Below, piece by piece: positions 32,525-41,949 of a stretch of DNA of 49,722 nucleotides. The DNA lies in assembly GCF_013299185.1 (NCBI RefSeq), contig NZ_JAAFKG010000057.1, positions 1-49,722 on the forward strand, read 5' to 3'. The DNA is from Microcoleus sp. bin48.metabat.b7b8b9.023. Its GTDB lineage: Bacteria > Cyanobacteriota > Cyanobacteriia > Cyanobacteriales > Microcoleaceae. Each line of letters starts with the position of its first letter. Within the stretch, counting starts at the first letter, position 1. The notes beneath the pieces are model-generated. The model was not told where the DNA came from and ran no database searches. It saw only the letters and a list, made by a program, of their open reading frames with translations. Made by a program: the position numbers and the translations under genes.

Positions 32525-32742
32525 AGGTTCGTCAGTTCGTATATTCTCGATTTTAGCAAAAATAATCCTAACTGACGCACCCTACGACTCAACTTGTAGG
32601 GTGCGTCAGTTCCTAGATTGTCGATTTTTACCGAAAATAACGGCGACTGACGCACCCTACGGCTCAACTGAAACTTGTAGGGTGCGTCAGTTCGTAGATT
32701 CTCGATTTTTACCGAAAATAACGGCGACTGACGCACCCTACG
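32525..32742. repeat. Three tandem hairpin repeats with TGACGCACCCTAC arms
   Basis: Copies at about 32525-32585, 32596-32660 and 32677-32742. Each runs GTAGGGTGCGTCAG, then TTCGTAGATTCTCGATTTT-like centre, then CTGACGCACCCTAC; copy 1 has a decayed left arm. Copies 2 and 3 are nearly identical. The same arms occur once at 247-306. Confidence 0.92.
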
Positions 32743-32749
32743 ATACGAC

Positions 32750-33928
32750 TCAACTCGGTGTTAGCAATATGAGCTGTTTTGATAAGATCGATCGCACTTC
32801 ATCCAATCCCACCTCAACATCCGCCAAAATCTCCCCCACAGTTCTGGTATTGCAACCTTGCAGAAACTCAAACTCAGCACTTGACAAATTGACCAATTGG
32901 TAGTTGCAATCAAACACTTGTTGACTCGGCCAACCGTGCATACAAACACTCAACTCTGGAATTGCCGCCAAAAGTGCTTTATCGTCCGACCAATCAATCT
33001 TATTAACAGGCTTTTTGCCCAAGAAAAACTCGTAATGAGTGATTTCCGTATCCAACAATTCAATTAATCGATAAAGCTCCCGTTCCGTCAAACCCTGAGA
33101 TCTTTCTATCAATTCCGGCGCTTTCCCCAAAAGTCTTTCTAACTGCCAATATCCCGGATTTGAGAAACCGATAAATTCCAATCCCGAAGCGTCAATTAAC
33201 TCGAACAAAGTCTCGATGTTGTAGTCAATTTCCTGCGGATGAACGTACATATCCGCAAAACATTCGTCTCGCTGATTTTCTCCTGCCCAACGCTGTTTTT
33301 CGTACTTGACAAGGCGGTTGTTTTCTGGTAAAGAAGCAAAGATTTCACGGCCGACTTTCACACCATCGGGATAGTCGCCTTTTTTGTTACCTTGCAGAAG
33401 TGCGATCGCCCTTTGCATCAATTGAATTTCCCAGCGTCCGAGCTCAGCATACACAAAAATGTGCATCAAGCCACCAGGAGCCAACTTCGCCGCCAGTGCT
33501 TGAATGCCACGAATCGGATCGGGTAAGTGGTGCAGCACGCCGACGCAGTTGATCAAATCGAACTCTCCTTCCAACTGATCGGCATCGTACAAGCTGAGGT
33601 GGCGAAAATCTGCTTCTCGCGCGCCCGATCGGCGGCAGCGTTCTTGTGCTACCTTCAAGGCACCGGAACTAAGGTCGATCGCCGTCACCGACGCTTCAGG
33701 ATTCAGGTGAATCAGATAATCCGTACTCGAACCCGTGCCACAGCCAGCATCCAAAATGCGAATATCCAATTTTTGCGGCTTTTGGCCCGTGCAAAAATTG
33801 TAAGCATCCGGCCAACTCCAGCGCCAGTTGTACCCGGGCGGCGGTTCGTCGGACAAAGGATCGGGCGGAAAAGGAAAAGTATCGTAAAGCCGACGAACGG
33901 CGGCGCTGATATCGGGTGAAATTTCCAT
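32750..33928 (-). CDS. Class I SAM-dependent methyltransferase
   Basis: A 392-residue protein. The Rossmann core (about 50-190) shows motif I ILDAGCGTGSSTDYL, the acidic motif VTAIDLSSGAL, and DLINCVGVLHHLPDP. A C-terminal region of about 180 residues ends in a winged-helix-like segment (GCNTRTVGEILADVEVGLDE). The N-terminus RRLYDTFPFPPDPLSDEPPP is a feature of a cyanobacterial methyltransferase group. The substrate is not evident. It stands alone, with its start 596 bases from apcE. Confidence 0.85.
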   Translation of the reverse strand: MEISPDISAAVRRLYDTFPFPPDPLSDEPPPGYNWRWSWPDAYNFCTGQKPQKLDIRILDAGCGTGSSTDYLIHLNPEASVTAIDLSSGALKVAQERCRRSGAREADFRHLSLYDADQLEGEFDLINCVGVLHHLPDPIRGIQALAAKLAPGGLMHIFVYAELGRWEIQLMQRAIALLQGNKKGDYPDGVKVGREIFASLPENNRLVKYEKQRWAGENQRDECFADMYVHPQEIDYNIETLFELIDASGLEFIGFSNPGYWQLERLLGKAPELIERSQGLTERELYRLIELLDTEITHYEFFLGKKPVNKIDWSDDKALLAAIPELSVCMHGWPSQQVFDCNYQLVNLSSAEFEFLQGCNTRTVGEILADVEVGLDEVRSILSKQLILLTPS

Positions 33929-34524
33929 AGGTTAAGGAATTCTTTTGAGTCTTGAGTTGGGCTCAGGGATGGGGATTGGACTGACAACTGACCGCTGACA
34001 AGTGACAACTGACCACTGACAGCGCTAGCGTAATAAAACTTATCATTTTTTCTCATATAAGCTCTCTTAAATCTATACAATAAATCTCGGCAGGCTTTTT
34101 AACAAACGAGGACTGTCAATCACCCAATGCTGAGCTTTCGGGTAAGGCAGCGGCGTCTTTCGGCAGAAAGTAAAAGGCAAGAGAAAAAGGCAGAAGGAAA
34201 TTTTGGATTTTCTTTTTCCTGAATTGAGGGCACTTGCTGCGATCGTCGCAGGAGTCAGCTATCCTGCCAAGTATTTTTTCCAGGAATGTACAGGCGAAGC
34301 AAGCGCGCAGGGAGTGCCCCGTCGGTGTCTTCGGGTCGGACATTTCCCGGCAGGACGAAAGATGAAACCAAAACATTTTAATCTAAGAAAGTAAGCGCCC
34401 CAACCTCGTGACAGGTGAAGGCAAAAAGTAAACAAAGCAAAAATACCTAATTTTACCTGCATCAGAAGGCAAGGTTAGTCTGGGTAAATGCTGCAACGAT
34501 TTAGATAGGGAGCGAAGGAGTCTA
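33929..34524. other. 596-base leader and promoter region of apcE
   Basis: No supported gene; short open frames on both strands lack ribosome sites and family features. It holds TGACAACTGAC-type repeats (33978-34020). The last ~180 bases before apcE are the likely promoter and leader, since phycobilisome genes usually have long 5' leaders. AAGGAG lies 4 bases before ATG 34525. Confidence 0.55.
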
Positions 34525-37311
34525 ATGACTGTAAAAGCAAGTGGTGGAAGCTCAGTTGCGCGTCCGCAACTATATCAAACTGTACCAGTCGCAACGATTT
34601 CGCAAGCTGAACAGCAAGACCGCTTCCTACAGCGGGGCGAACTCAGCGAACTGGCAAGTTATTTCAGTTCCGGTGGTCTTCGGATCGCGATTTCTGAGAC
34701 GCTGACCAGAAACTCGGAACTCATAGTATCCCGCGCAGCCAACCGGATTTTTGTCGGCGGTTCCCCGCTGGCATTTTTGGAAAGACCAGCAGAACCTGTG
34801 ATGGCTATGGCTGGCGCTACTCGCGGCGGCGGTTCGGTAAATGTCTCTGAAGGCATGAAACTGGGAACTGTTACTTATGTTGAAGGTCGCGCAGGCGGCG
34901 GCGGCGGCAGCAAAGGCTCAGGTAGCGGCGGATTCTTGGGCTTGGGAAATCTGTTTTCTACTAACGGCGGCGGTGGCGGCCCAATCCCAGCAGGATTCCA
35001 GCCGATTAATGTCTCGCGCTACGGCCCGAGCAACATGACCAAATCTCTGCGGGATTTGAGCTGGTTTTTGCGTTACATTACCTACGCGATCGTCGCGGGC
35101 GATCCGAACATTATTTCGGTGAACGTGCGCGGATTGCGCGAAATCATTGAAAATGCTTGCTCGTCGGCGGCTACAATTGTGGCAATGCAGGAAATGAAGG
35201 CCGCATCCTTGGGCTATTTCAAAAATGATGATGCCGCACGCACGATCGTCGCACAGTATTTTGACGTAGCAATTGCAGAATTCAAAGCCCCCACACCTTC
35301 ACCCAAGGTGCGTCAGCGCGAAAGTAATGACCAGCAAGGGCTGCAACTGCCTCAAATCTACTTCAACGCAGCGGAAAATCGGGCGAAATTCGTCATGAAG
35401 ACCGGTCTGTCGTCGGCAGAAAAGATTGAAGTAATCAAAGCAGCTTACCGCCAAGTTTTTGAGCGCGACATTACCCGCGCCTACAGCCAAAGCATTTCTG
35501 ACTTGGAATCCAAGGTCAAAAATGGCGAAATCTCGATGAAAGAGTTTATTCGCCGCCTTGGCAAATCTCCTCTGTACCGCAAGCAATTTTTCGAGCCGTT
35601 TGTCAACAGTCGCGCTGTAGAATTGGCCGCCCGTCACTTCCTCGGCCGCGGTTTGAGCTCGCGCGAGGAATTTAGCAAGTATTTTGCGATCGTCACGAAA
35701 GGCGGCCTGGCAGCCCTCGTAGACGCGATGGTTTATTCTCAGGAATATTCCGACTACTTCGGCGAAGAAACAGTCCCTTACCTGCGCGGTTTGGGCCAGG
35801 AAGCTCAGGAATGTCGCAACTGGGGCCCGCAAATTGATTTGTTCAATTTCAGCGCTCCTTTCCGCAAGGTTCCTCAGTTCATCACCTTGTTCGCAGGCTA
35901 CACTCAGCCTCTACCAGATCAGCACGTTTACGGTATTGGTAACGATCCGCTGGAAATTCAGTTCGGGGCGATTTTCCCCAAAGAAACTCGCAACCCTAGG
36001 AACCGTCCAGCTCCCTTCGGCAAAGACACTCGCCGGATCTTGATCCGTCAAGGTGCGGGGATTGACAATCAATTGAGTAACCCAGCGGCTCGCGGTGCGG
36101 CTCCTGGTTCTCTGGGCCCCAAGGTCTTTAAACTAGACCAGTTACCCAGCAACTATGTAGCTTCCAAGAAAACTGCCCGCGGCGCCTCCAGCAGCTACAG
36201 CAATGCTTCCAGTGTCAAATATACCGAAAGTTCCACCCAAGCGGTGATTCGGGCTGCTTATCTGCAAGTGTTCGGTCGCGATGTGTTCGACGGCCAGCGC
36301 CAAAAGGTGGCGGAAATTAAGCTGGAAAACGGCGACATTCCGATGCGCGAGTTTATTCGGATGTTGGCGAAATCCGATGTGTTCCGCAATATGTACTGGA
36401 GCAAGCTTTATGTTTGTAAGGCGATCGAGTATATTCACCGCCGACTCCTGGGCCGCCCTACCTATGGCCGTCAGGAAATGAACGCTTACTTTGACATTTG
36501 CGCTAAGAAGGGTTTCTACGCGCTGGTCGATCAAATGATCGACAGTCTGGAGTACAACGAAGCTTTTGGCGAAGATACAGTGCCCTACGAGCGCTATGTG
36601 ACTCCGGCTGGTTTGTCGATGCGGACAATGCGATCGGGTTCCTTTGGCGAGAAAAAGGTCAACGCCGATCCGACTCCTGAAACTCCTCGGTTTGTTGAAT
36701 TGGGCACTGCGCTCGATCGGGGTGATACCGAGTTGCAAAATCGGATTGCTCAAGGTGTGAGCAAGCGTCGCGAACAAACTAAGGTGTTCAAGCTGACGAC
36801 TACTTCGGACAAGGTTGCTTTGAAAACTTTAATTCAAGCTGCTTACCGTCAAGTTTTTGAACGCGATTTGAATCCCTACGTTGTGAAGAATGAATTCACA
36901 GCTTTGGAAAGCAAACTTGGCAACAATGAAATCAATCTCAAGGAGTTCATTGAAGGTTTGGGTTGCTCGCCGCTGTACGTCAAACAATTCTACGCACCTT
37001 ATCCAAATACTAAGGTGATTGAGTTGGGTACGAAGCACTTCTTGGGCCGCGCTCCTCTCAATCAAGCGGAGATTCGGACTTATAACCAAATCTTGGCAAG
37101 CAAAGGGATTAAGGGCTTTATCAACGCGATGTTGCTGACGGTTGAATATGCTGAGGCTTTTGGTGAGGATACGGTTCCTTATCGCCGCTTCCCGACTCTA
37201 CCGGCTGCTAATTTCCCGAATACTGAAAGGCTGTACAACCAGTTGACTAAGCAGAATGGTGAGATTGTGGTTCCGAGTTTTGAGCCTGCGGCTGTTACTG
37301 ACAGAAGCTAA
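34525..37311 (+). CDS. apcE: Phycobilisome core-membrane linker ApcE (L-CM) with three linker repeats
   Basis: A 928-residue protein that organises the allophycocyanin core and passes energy to the photosystems. Residues 20-250 are the phycobiliprotein-like domain, interrupted by a Gly/Ser-rich loop (about 122-155). The Cys usual in allophycocyanin is Ser here (MTKSLRDLSW), and the chromophore Cys of ApcE is C212 (IIENACSS). Three linker (pfam00427-type) domains follow at about 300-420, 570-693 and 766-890, each closing with FGE(E/D)TVPY; three repeats imply a tricylindrical core. Shine-Dalgarno AAGGAG. apcA/B/C do not follow, unlike in many cyanobacteria. Confidence 0.98.
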   Translation: MTVKASGGSSVARPQLYQTVPVATISQAEQQDRFLQRGELSELASYFSSGGLRIAISETLTRNSELIVSRAANRIFVGGSPLAFLERPAEPVMAMAGATRGGGSVNVSEGMKLGTVTYVEGRAGGGGGSKGSGSGGFLGLGNLFSTNGGGGGPIPAGFQPINVSRYGPSNMTKSLRDLSWFLRYITYAIVAGDPNIISVNVRGLREIIENACSSAATIVAMQEMKAASLGYFKNDDAARTIVAQYFDVAIAEFKAPTPSPKVRQRESNDQQGLQLPQIYFNAAENRAKFVMKTGLSSAEKIEVIKAAYRQVFERDITRAYSQSISDLESKVKNGEISMKEFIRRLGKSPLYRKQFFEPFVNSRAVELAARHFLGRGLSSREEFSKYFAIVTKGGLAALVDAMVYSQEYSDYFGEETVPYLRGLGQEAQECRNWGPQIDLFNFSAPFRKVPQFITLFAGYTQPLPDQHVYGIGNDPLEIQFGAIFPKETRNPRNRPAPFGKDTRRILIRQGAGIDNQLSNPAARGAAPGSLGPKVFKLDQLPSNYVASKKTARGASSSYSNASSVKYTESSTQAVIRAAYLQVFGRDVFDGQRQKVAEIKLENGDIPMREFIRMLAKSDVFRNMYWSKLYVCKAIEYIHRRLLGRPTYGRQEMNAYFDICAKKGFYALVDQMIDSLEYNEAFGEDTVPYERYVTPAGLSMRTMRSGSFGEKKVNADPTPETPRFVELGTALDRGDTELQNRIAQGVSKRREQTKVFKLTTTSDKVALKTLIQAAYRQVFERDLNPYVVKNEFTALESKLGNNEINLKEFIEGLGCSPLYVKQFYAPYPNTKVIELGTKHFLGRAPLNQAEIRTYNQILASKGIKGFINAMLLTVEYAEAFGEDTVPYRRFPTLPAANFPNTERLYNQLTKQNGEIVVPSFEPAAVTDRS

Positions 37312-37347
37312 GAACAAACTGCAAGAAATTTGATTTTGTAGGTTGAC

Positions 37348-37388
37348 AAAAATCCCTCGCTATGGTAATGCTGTAGCGGGGGATTTTT
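37348..37388 (+). terminator. Intrinsic terminator of apcE
   Basis: AAAAATCCC with CGCTA pairs with TAGCG and GGGATTTTT across an 11-base loop, ending in a T run. It lies 37 bases after the apcE stop codon and shows the transcript ends before the next gene. Confidence 0.85.
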
Positions 37389-37393
37389 GGTAA

Positions 37394-37508
37394 AGGGCTG
37401 TTTCATTCTCGGAAAAACCGCGATTTTGTAGGGTAGTGCCCCCGTGCCTACCCCTGACGAAGAGGGCGGGCACGGGGGCGCCGCCCCTACGAAGAATGAA
37501 ACAGCCCT
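37394..37508. repeat. 115-bp palindromic element (MITE-like)
   Basis: Perfect terminal arms AGGGCTGTTTCATTCT and AGAATGAAACAGCCCT. Inside is a second, GC-rich pair (GTAGGGTAGTGCCCCCGTGC and GCACGGGGGCGCCGCCCCTAC). No coding capacity. Terminal inverted repeats plus internal palindrome suggest a non-autonomous mobile element. Confidence 0.85.
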
Positions 37509-37552
37509 GAATTTTTGTTAAAGGGCGATCGGGCATTGAGAATTTAGTTAAA

Positions 37553-38005
37553 ATGAATCCAAAGGGCGATAACGAGCAATCAAATCCACTGAGAAAACTC
37601 AGAACTCTCCCTACAACCTCAGAGGCTCAATTAATTCAAAATCGAGAGACTTGGCTACCGCGTGGAGAAGCTCTAGCAGTAGATAAAGCTCAGGAAGTGA
37701 TAAATGACCTTTATAGGGAGGGAGCAGAGTACGGTGATGGAAGTTGTGCTTTCATGGTGATGAAGGAACAATTTGAAGGAGGCGCGGGGAATCCACCGCA
37801 GTCGCTAAAAGATAGCACTCTCCATGCTGGAAAGTGCCAGCAGTATATTAAAGGACTTCGGAGGCATTTAGACAAGTTGCCCTCTGAAGCAAAGCAAAAG
37901 ATTGAGCAGGAAATTGTCAAGATGGAAGAGGCGCTAAAATGGGCTGATGATTACCGCAACAGCGATGAACCGGAGATTCCCAGATGGGCAAAACCTTGGA
38001 AATAA
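37553..38005 (+). CDS. Hypothetical protein, possible orphan toxin domain
   Basis: A 150-residue soluble protein. The central part (GAEYGDGSCAFMVMKEQFEG, then HAGKCQQYIKGLRRHLDKLP and a final helix with MEEALKWADDY) recalls, by pattern only, C-terminal domains of polymorphic (RHS-type) toxins that read DGGTADAIxxE...HxxKxxxxIxxLxxxL. No N-terminal delivery region is present. The next gene starts 19 bases later and encodes a repeat protein of the kind used as immunity proteins. Function is an inference with low certainty. Confidence 0.6.
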   Translation: MNPKGDNEQSNPLRKLRTLPTTSEAQLIQNRETWLPRGEALAVDKAQEVINDLYREGAEYGDGSCAFMVMKEQFEGGAGNPPQSLKDSTLHAGKCQQYIKGLRRHLDKLPSEAKQKIEQEIVKMEEALKWADDYRNSDEPEIPRWAKPWK

Positions 38006-38024
38006 CAATTGGGGAAATAAAGTA

Positions 38025-38939
38025 ATGCTTAAATTAAACAGCAAGCGTAGTCGTTATATAGGAATGGATTGGCAAAGCAAGCTGCATCCATTTGCGATCG
38101 CACCTAATGATTCTCTAATCTGTTGCGATTTAAGAGGTTGTATCTTTGATAAACTAGATTTATCGGGATGTGAGTTTTTTGGTTGTCGCTTGAATGGAAC
38201 ATCTTTTCAAGGAGCAAATTTATATGAAACAAAATTTATTGGCTGTTTTTCTGATGAAGCCGATCGCCCAACGGATTTTAGAAATGCGATCGGCACAAAT
38301 CTATCAGTAGAATTTTCTCACATAAACTTCCTATCAGAAGAACATCAGCCAAATTTTTCCAATAGTTTTTGGGACGATGGTTTAATCTTGGGAGACTTTT
38401 TCCAAGATGATATGAAATGGCCTTCGGAAGTGGCAAAGGCTGCTGCTGATACACTTTCAGAACGCAATGATGTTAGATATAATGCTACTGTAAAAATGGG
38501 AGAATTAGATAATCCTGTTGTTGCTCCTCTACTGGGTTGCTTGCTTGCCGATCGGGAATGGGATGTAAGGGCGATCGCTCTGGAAGTATTAGGCAAGCTA
38601 CGACATCAGAAATTTTGGTACGGTGACGAAGTATTATTAGAGTGGATGTTTTTGTGTTTGGGAGACAGGCATTCGATCGTGCGGCAGACAGCGATTGAAC
38701 TTGTAGAAACTATTTCACCGCCCGATCGCGTTTTGCTGACTTCTATTAATAGAATGGTCGTAGGTGCTTCTGATGAGGAGCGACTGGCTGGTTTGCTGGC
38801 GGCTATTGAACTTTGTCAACTTGATGATGATTATGTCAATTTATGCGATCGACAAGTAATTGATTCTCTACTTTTAGATGGAGGATCGGAAATCCGCAGC
38901 GAATCCTCGCGACTGTTTGAGATTATACGCGATCGATGA
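38025..38939 (+). CDS. Pentapeptide-repeat and HEAT-repeat protein
   Basis: A 304-residue protein from ATG 38025 (19 bases after the previous stop; an upstream in-frame ATG at 37947 lies inside that gene). Residues 25-85 contain pentapeptide-like units (CDLRGCIFDKLDLSGCEFFG, CRLNGTSFQGANLYETKF). Residues 130-300 form HEAT-like helical pairs (NPVVAPLLGCLLADREWDVR, AIALEVLGKL, IVRQTAIELV). Both parts are protein-binding scaffolds. Position suggests a partner or immunity protein for the 37553 gene. Confidence 0.75.
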   Translation: MLKLNSKRSRYIGMDWQSKLHPFAIAPNDSLICCDLRGCIFDKLDLSGCEFFGCRLNGTSFQGANLYETKFIGCFSDEADRPTDFRNAIGTNLSVEFSHINFLSEEHQPNFSNSFWDDGLILGDFFQDDMKWPSEVAKAAADTLSERNDVRYNATVKMGELDNPVVAPLLGCLLADREWDVRAIALEVLGKLRHQKFWYGDEVLLEWMFLCLGDRHSIVRQTAIELVETISPPDRVLLTSINRMVVGASDEERLAGLLAAIELCQLDDDYVNLCDRQVIDSLLLDGGSEIRSESSRLFEIIRDR

Positions 38940-39034
38940 ATCAACAGCCGAATCCGGTCTATCAATTTTAGATTTGATAGAACTGATTTGACATCTTTTA
39001 GCGATCGCCCACAGCAATCAATCCAAAACAAAAC

Positions 39035-39673
39035 TTAGGCAGTAGCGATACCTTGTCCTAAATGCTTCAAAACTTGAAAAGCCGATCGCAATTCACTTCG
39101 TACAGTATAAATCGAAAATGCCCGCGATAACCCGTATTCGGGTGTAGGTTGAGCCATCAGTTTCACAAATAACACATCATCGCCATTCGTCAACATCCCA
39201 AATCTCGGTTTATCTAAATCAGGATTTGCCATCATGTATGCTAATGCTTGGGGTAATGCCGATCGCGTGGAAATCCTAGTCTTCTTGCACTCCAAAACCA
39301 TTACCCAAAGCTGCTGAAGCAAAATCAAGATATCAATTCGTCCGCGCATCGTTTCTTCCCCATCATCAATGACAATTTCGATAGCAGCTTCAGCTTTCAT
39401 CCTGAAAGGTGGATCGTAGAATCCCGCCAATTCCAACAAAGGTGATGCTACCAGCAATGTCACTGCCCCTTCTAATAATTCTCCATCGGCTCTATGATAT
39501 AGTAATCTACGTCGTAGCGTGTCTAAAGCAGTCTGTTCAGAATCGCTGAGACTTGGCAATTCGGATTGCCATTCTGTAAAAAAAGCCTCATCCTCAGTTC
39601 GGCTCAAATTCAACTTTGATTCAGCCTCAGCCAGACTTTTAATAGCTTCTGTAACTGCAATAACTTTTGCCAT
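39035..39673 (-). CDS. Restriction-endonuclease-like protein (type I R subunit N-terminal type)
   Basis: A 212-residue stand-alone PD-(D/E)XK protein. RGRIDILILL followed by WVMVLECKKTR gives the catalytic D...ExK arrangement seen in HsdR N-terminal domains, and ALPQALAYMMAN fits the following helix. There is no helicase domain and no HsdM or HsdS gene nearby, so it is not a complete restriction system. Such short proteins are widespread in cyanobacteria and are often annotated as restriction endonuclease subunit R. Confidence 0.75.
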   Translation of the reverse strand: MAKVIAVTEAIKSLAEAESKLNLSRTEDEAFFTEWQSELPSLSDSEQTALDTLRRRLLYHRADGELLEGAVTLLVASPLLELAGFYDPPFRMKAEAAIEIVIDDGEETMRGRIDILILLQQLWVMVLECKKTRISTRSALPQALAYMMANPDLDKPRFGMLTNGDDVLFVKLMAQPTPEYGLSRAFSIYTVRSELRSAFQVLKHLGQGIATA

Positions 39674-39694
39674 TCGTTGTCGCTTAAATTTTAT

Positions 39695-40603
39695 TCATTG
39701 AAACTGATATAATTCTAACATCCGTTTGATTTTTGGCAACTGTCTTTCCGATTTCCGAAAAGCCAGCCAAATCCGATTGGCAACAGCTTGTGCAGGTTTA
39801 AGGACGAGTGTCAAGCGATTTTCTGTTACCGAATTTGCACACAAGTAATCGGGAAGGACGCTAAAACCAAATCCGCATTCCACGGCTTGTCTAATTGCTC
39901 TTAAATCGGGGATAATTAATTTAGGTTGAACGTCGATTCTTTTGCCAAATACGACGCGCCAAAATCGGCGGGCGATGGGCAATTCTTCACTATAAGCAAT
40001 CCAATCTTGGGTTAACAGCCATTGAGATAGTGGGTTTAAATCTGCTTGACTGATTCCTTCTGCGATCGGAATCGCAGTATTTGGTGGCCCGACTAGCCAG
40101 AAGTTCTCCTCGAATAGCAATTCATATTCGATATCGGATAAGGTGATTTTTTGGGTAGCAATTACGATGTCTAGCTTTCCGGCTTTCAGTTGTTGGATTA
40201 ACTCCGATGTTAGTCCAAATTGTATCGTGTAAAAAGTGCGTGAAGCGAAGCTATCCCGTAGGGAATCGTCCTGGGGTAACTTATCCAGAATTTGCTCGGT
40301 GAAAAATTCTTGTGGTGTACCGATTCTGATGGTTTGCGGAGTTTCGGCGGTGGAGTTTTTGTGGGGAATTGATTCGAGTTTCTCGATCGCACCTACAACT
40401 TGAGTATACAGTCTTTTTCCCGCATCCGTCGGCACCATCCGTCTCGGAGTCCTTTGAAACAACAGATTTCCCAAAGCTGACTCTAGGGCTGCGAGGTGTT
40501 GGCTGACAGCAGGTTGGGTGAGGTGGAGAACTTGGGCTGCGCCGGATACAGTGCCCGCGCGGTAAACCTCGATAAAGCTGCGATACCACTCAAAGCTGAT
40601 CAT
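39695..40603 (-). CDS. LysR family transcriptional regulator
   Basis: A 302-residue LysR protein from MISFEWYRSFIEVYRAGTVS. The HTH is GAAQVLHLTQPAVSQHLAAL, and the effector-binding domain (about 90-300) contains QLKAGKLDIVIATQK and GFGFSVLPDYL. It is divergent from the DJ-1/PfpI-like gene across 104 bases, the classic layout for a LysR regulator and its target. The frame is open 8 codons upstream but MISFEW is the natural start. Confidence 0.9.
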   Translation of the reverse strand: MISFEWYRSFIEVYRAGTVSGAAQVLHLTQPAVSQHLAALESALGNLLFQRTPRRMVPTDAGKRLYTQVVGAIEKLESIPHKNSTAETPQTIRIGTPQEFFTEQILDKLPQDDSLRDSFASRTFYTIQFGLTSELIQQLKAGKLDIVIATQKITLSDIEYELLFEENFWLVGPPNTAIPIAEGISQADLNPLSQWLLTQDWIAYSEELPIARRFWRVVFGKRIDVQPKLIIPDLRAIRQAVECGFGFSVLPDYLCANSVTENRLTLVLKPAQAVANRIWLAFRKSERQLPKIKRMLELYQFQ

Positions 40604-40707
40604 AAATATATTTATAGTTACACGCAACTTTTATAATTTGTATTTTAGATGAATTCGACCTAGGATAAAAACAACAGGCACAAAGACACCCACAAAAGAC
40701 ATAAATT

Positions 40708-41388
40708 ATGACTAGCCAAAAAGTTCTGATTGTTTTGACCAGCCACGATACACTGGGCGATACTGGTAAAGAAACTGGTTTCTATCTCCCAGAAGTAACC
40801 CATCCCTTGGACGCATTTAATCGCGCTGGATTAACGGTAGATTTTGTGAGTCCTCAAGGCGGGAAGGCTCCGATGGTTGGGATTGATTTGGAAGACCCCC
40901 TAAATAAGGCTTTTTTAGACGATTCGGAACAAGTTTCGCGAGTCGAAAATACGCTCAATCCCGCACAAATTGACCCCGCAGAATACGGCGCTATTTTCTA
41001 TGCTGGCGGACACGGGACGATGTGGGATTTCGCTGATAACGATCGACTGGCCCAGATTGCTGCTGCTATTTATGAAGCAGGTGGCGTTGTCGGTGCTGTC
41101 TGTCACGGGCCTGCGGCGTTAGTCAATATTAAGCTGTCTGACGGTACATACCTGGTTGCTGACAAGACTGTGGCCGCTTTTACTAATGAAGAGGAAGCGG
41201 CTGTGGGATTGACTGACATAGTGCCGTTTTTGTTGGAGTCAAAATTAATCGAACGCGGGGCGAATTTTACCAAGGTTCCTAATTTTCAAGTCTGTGTTGT
41301 GGCGAGCGAGAGACTCGTCACAGGTCAAAATCCCGCTTCCGCAGGAGGTGTAGGCGAACGAATGGTAGAATTGATTAATGCAAAATAG
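40708..41388 (+). CDS. DJ-1/PfpI superfamily protein (class I glutamine amidotransferase-like, Hsp31-type)
   Basis: A 226-residue protein with the nucleophile elbow GAVCHGPAAL (C132, H133), YLPEVTHP (catalytic-type Glu, E29) and FYAGGHGTMWD. This is the Hsp31-like branch, associated with glyoxalase or deglycase and protein-quality functions. The downstream ERGANFTKVPNFQVCVVASE and TGQNPASA match that branch. The neighbouring LysR gene probably controls it. Confidence 0.9.
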   Translation: MTSQKVLIVLTSHDTLGDTGKETGFYLPEVTHPLDAFNRAGLTVDFVSPQGGKAPMVGIDLEDPLNKAFLDDSEQVSRVENTLNPAQIDPAEYGAIFYAGGHGTMWDFADNDRLAQIAAAIYEAGGVVGAVCHGPAALVNIKLSDGTYLVADKTVAAFTNEEEAAVGLTDIVPFLLESKLIERGANFTKVPNFQVCVVASERLVTGQNPASAGGVGERMVELINAK

Positions 41389-41949
41389 CACTTTGAATTC
41401 TGGTGAATCGGTACAGCCAATAGTTTCGGCAAATTAATCTTGCTCGGTGAGAAATCAGTTACGGGATTTGCTGATGCAATTAAATTTGAGGTTGGAGATT
41501 CCCGCCAATCTTCACTAGATAATCGATCGGGGCGAGTGCAAGTGCTCGCCCTTTCTACATTCGGTTAACCCTACTCAAATACCCAATTTTACTGGAGAAC
41601 ATTACCGCCCACTGTTCGTCTTTGATTTTAGCAGACAAATTCGCGATCGCCTGTGTCAGATGCTGTTCGGCAAATCCTCGGCAATCAATCTGTTAGTGGT
41701 GATGACTTGAGTCCTCGGATTTTGGAGAGAACTCAAGTCCTCACGCTCGATCCAATCAAGTTATTACTGACTTTTGTTCATTCCGTGACTGCAAAAAATA
41801 GGTGGGATTTCTAATTGCGGATTCCGATATACATTTAGATATTGACAAACAAGTAAAACATTAAAAAAAACTAGGAATTTGTGCGGATTGGTCAAATTGC
41901 TCAATGAAGAAGCTCTTAGGGCATAATATTATAAAACAGAGAACAGGGT
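41389..41949. other. 561-base intergenic region
   Basis: No intact gene. A frame at about 41431-41568 reads GKLILLGEKSVTGFADAI and faintly resembles the DJ-1 family, so it may be a decayed fragment; this is weak. GACTTGAGTCCTC/GAACTCAAGTCCTC-type short repeats occur at 41705-41742. TTGACA at about 41843 and TAATATTATAAAA near 41926 are promoter-like sequences before the next gene. Confidence 0.4.

Noticed and set aside
34116..34462. Overlapping open frames upstream of apcE on both strands
   Set aside because: No ribosome sites or conserved pattern; the region is better explained as the apcE leader.
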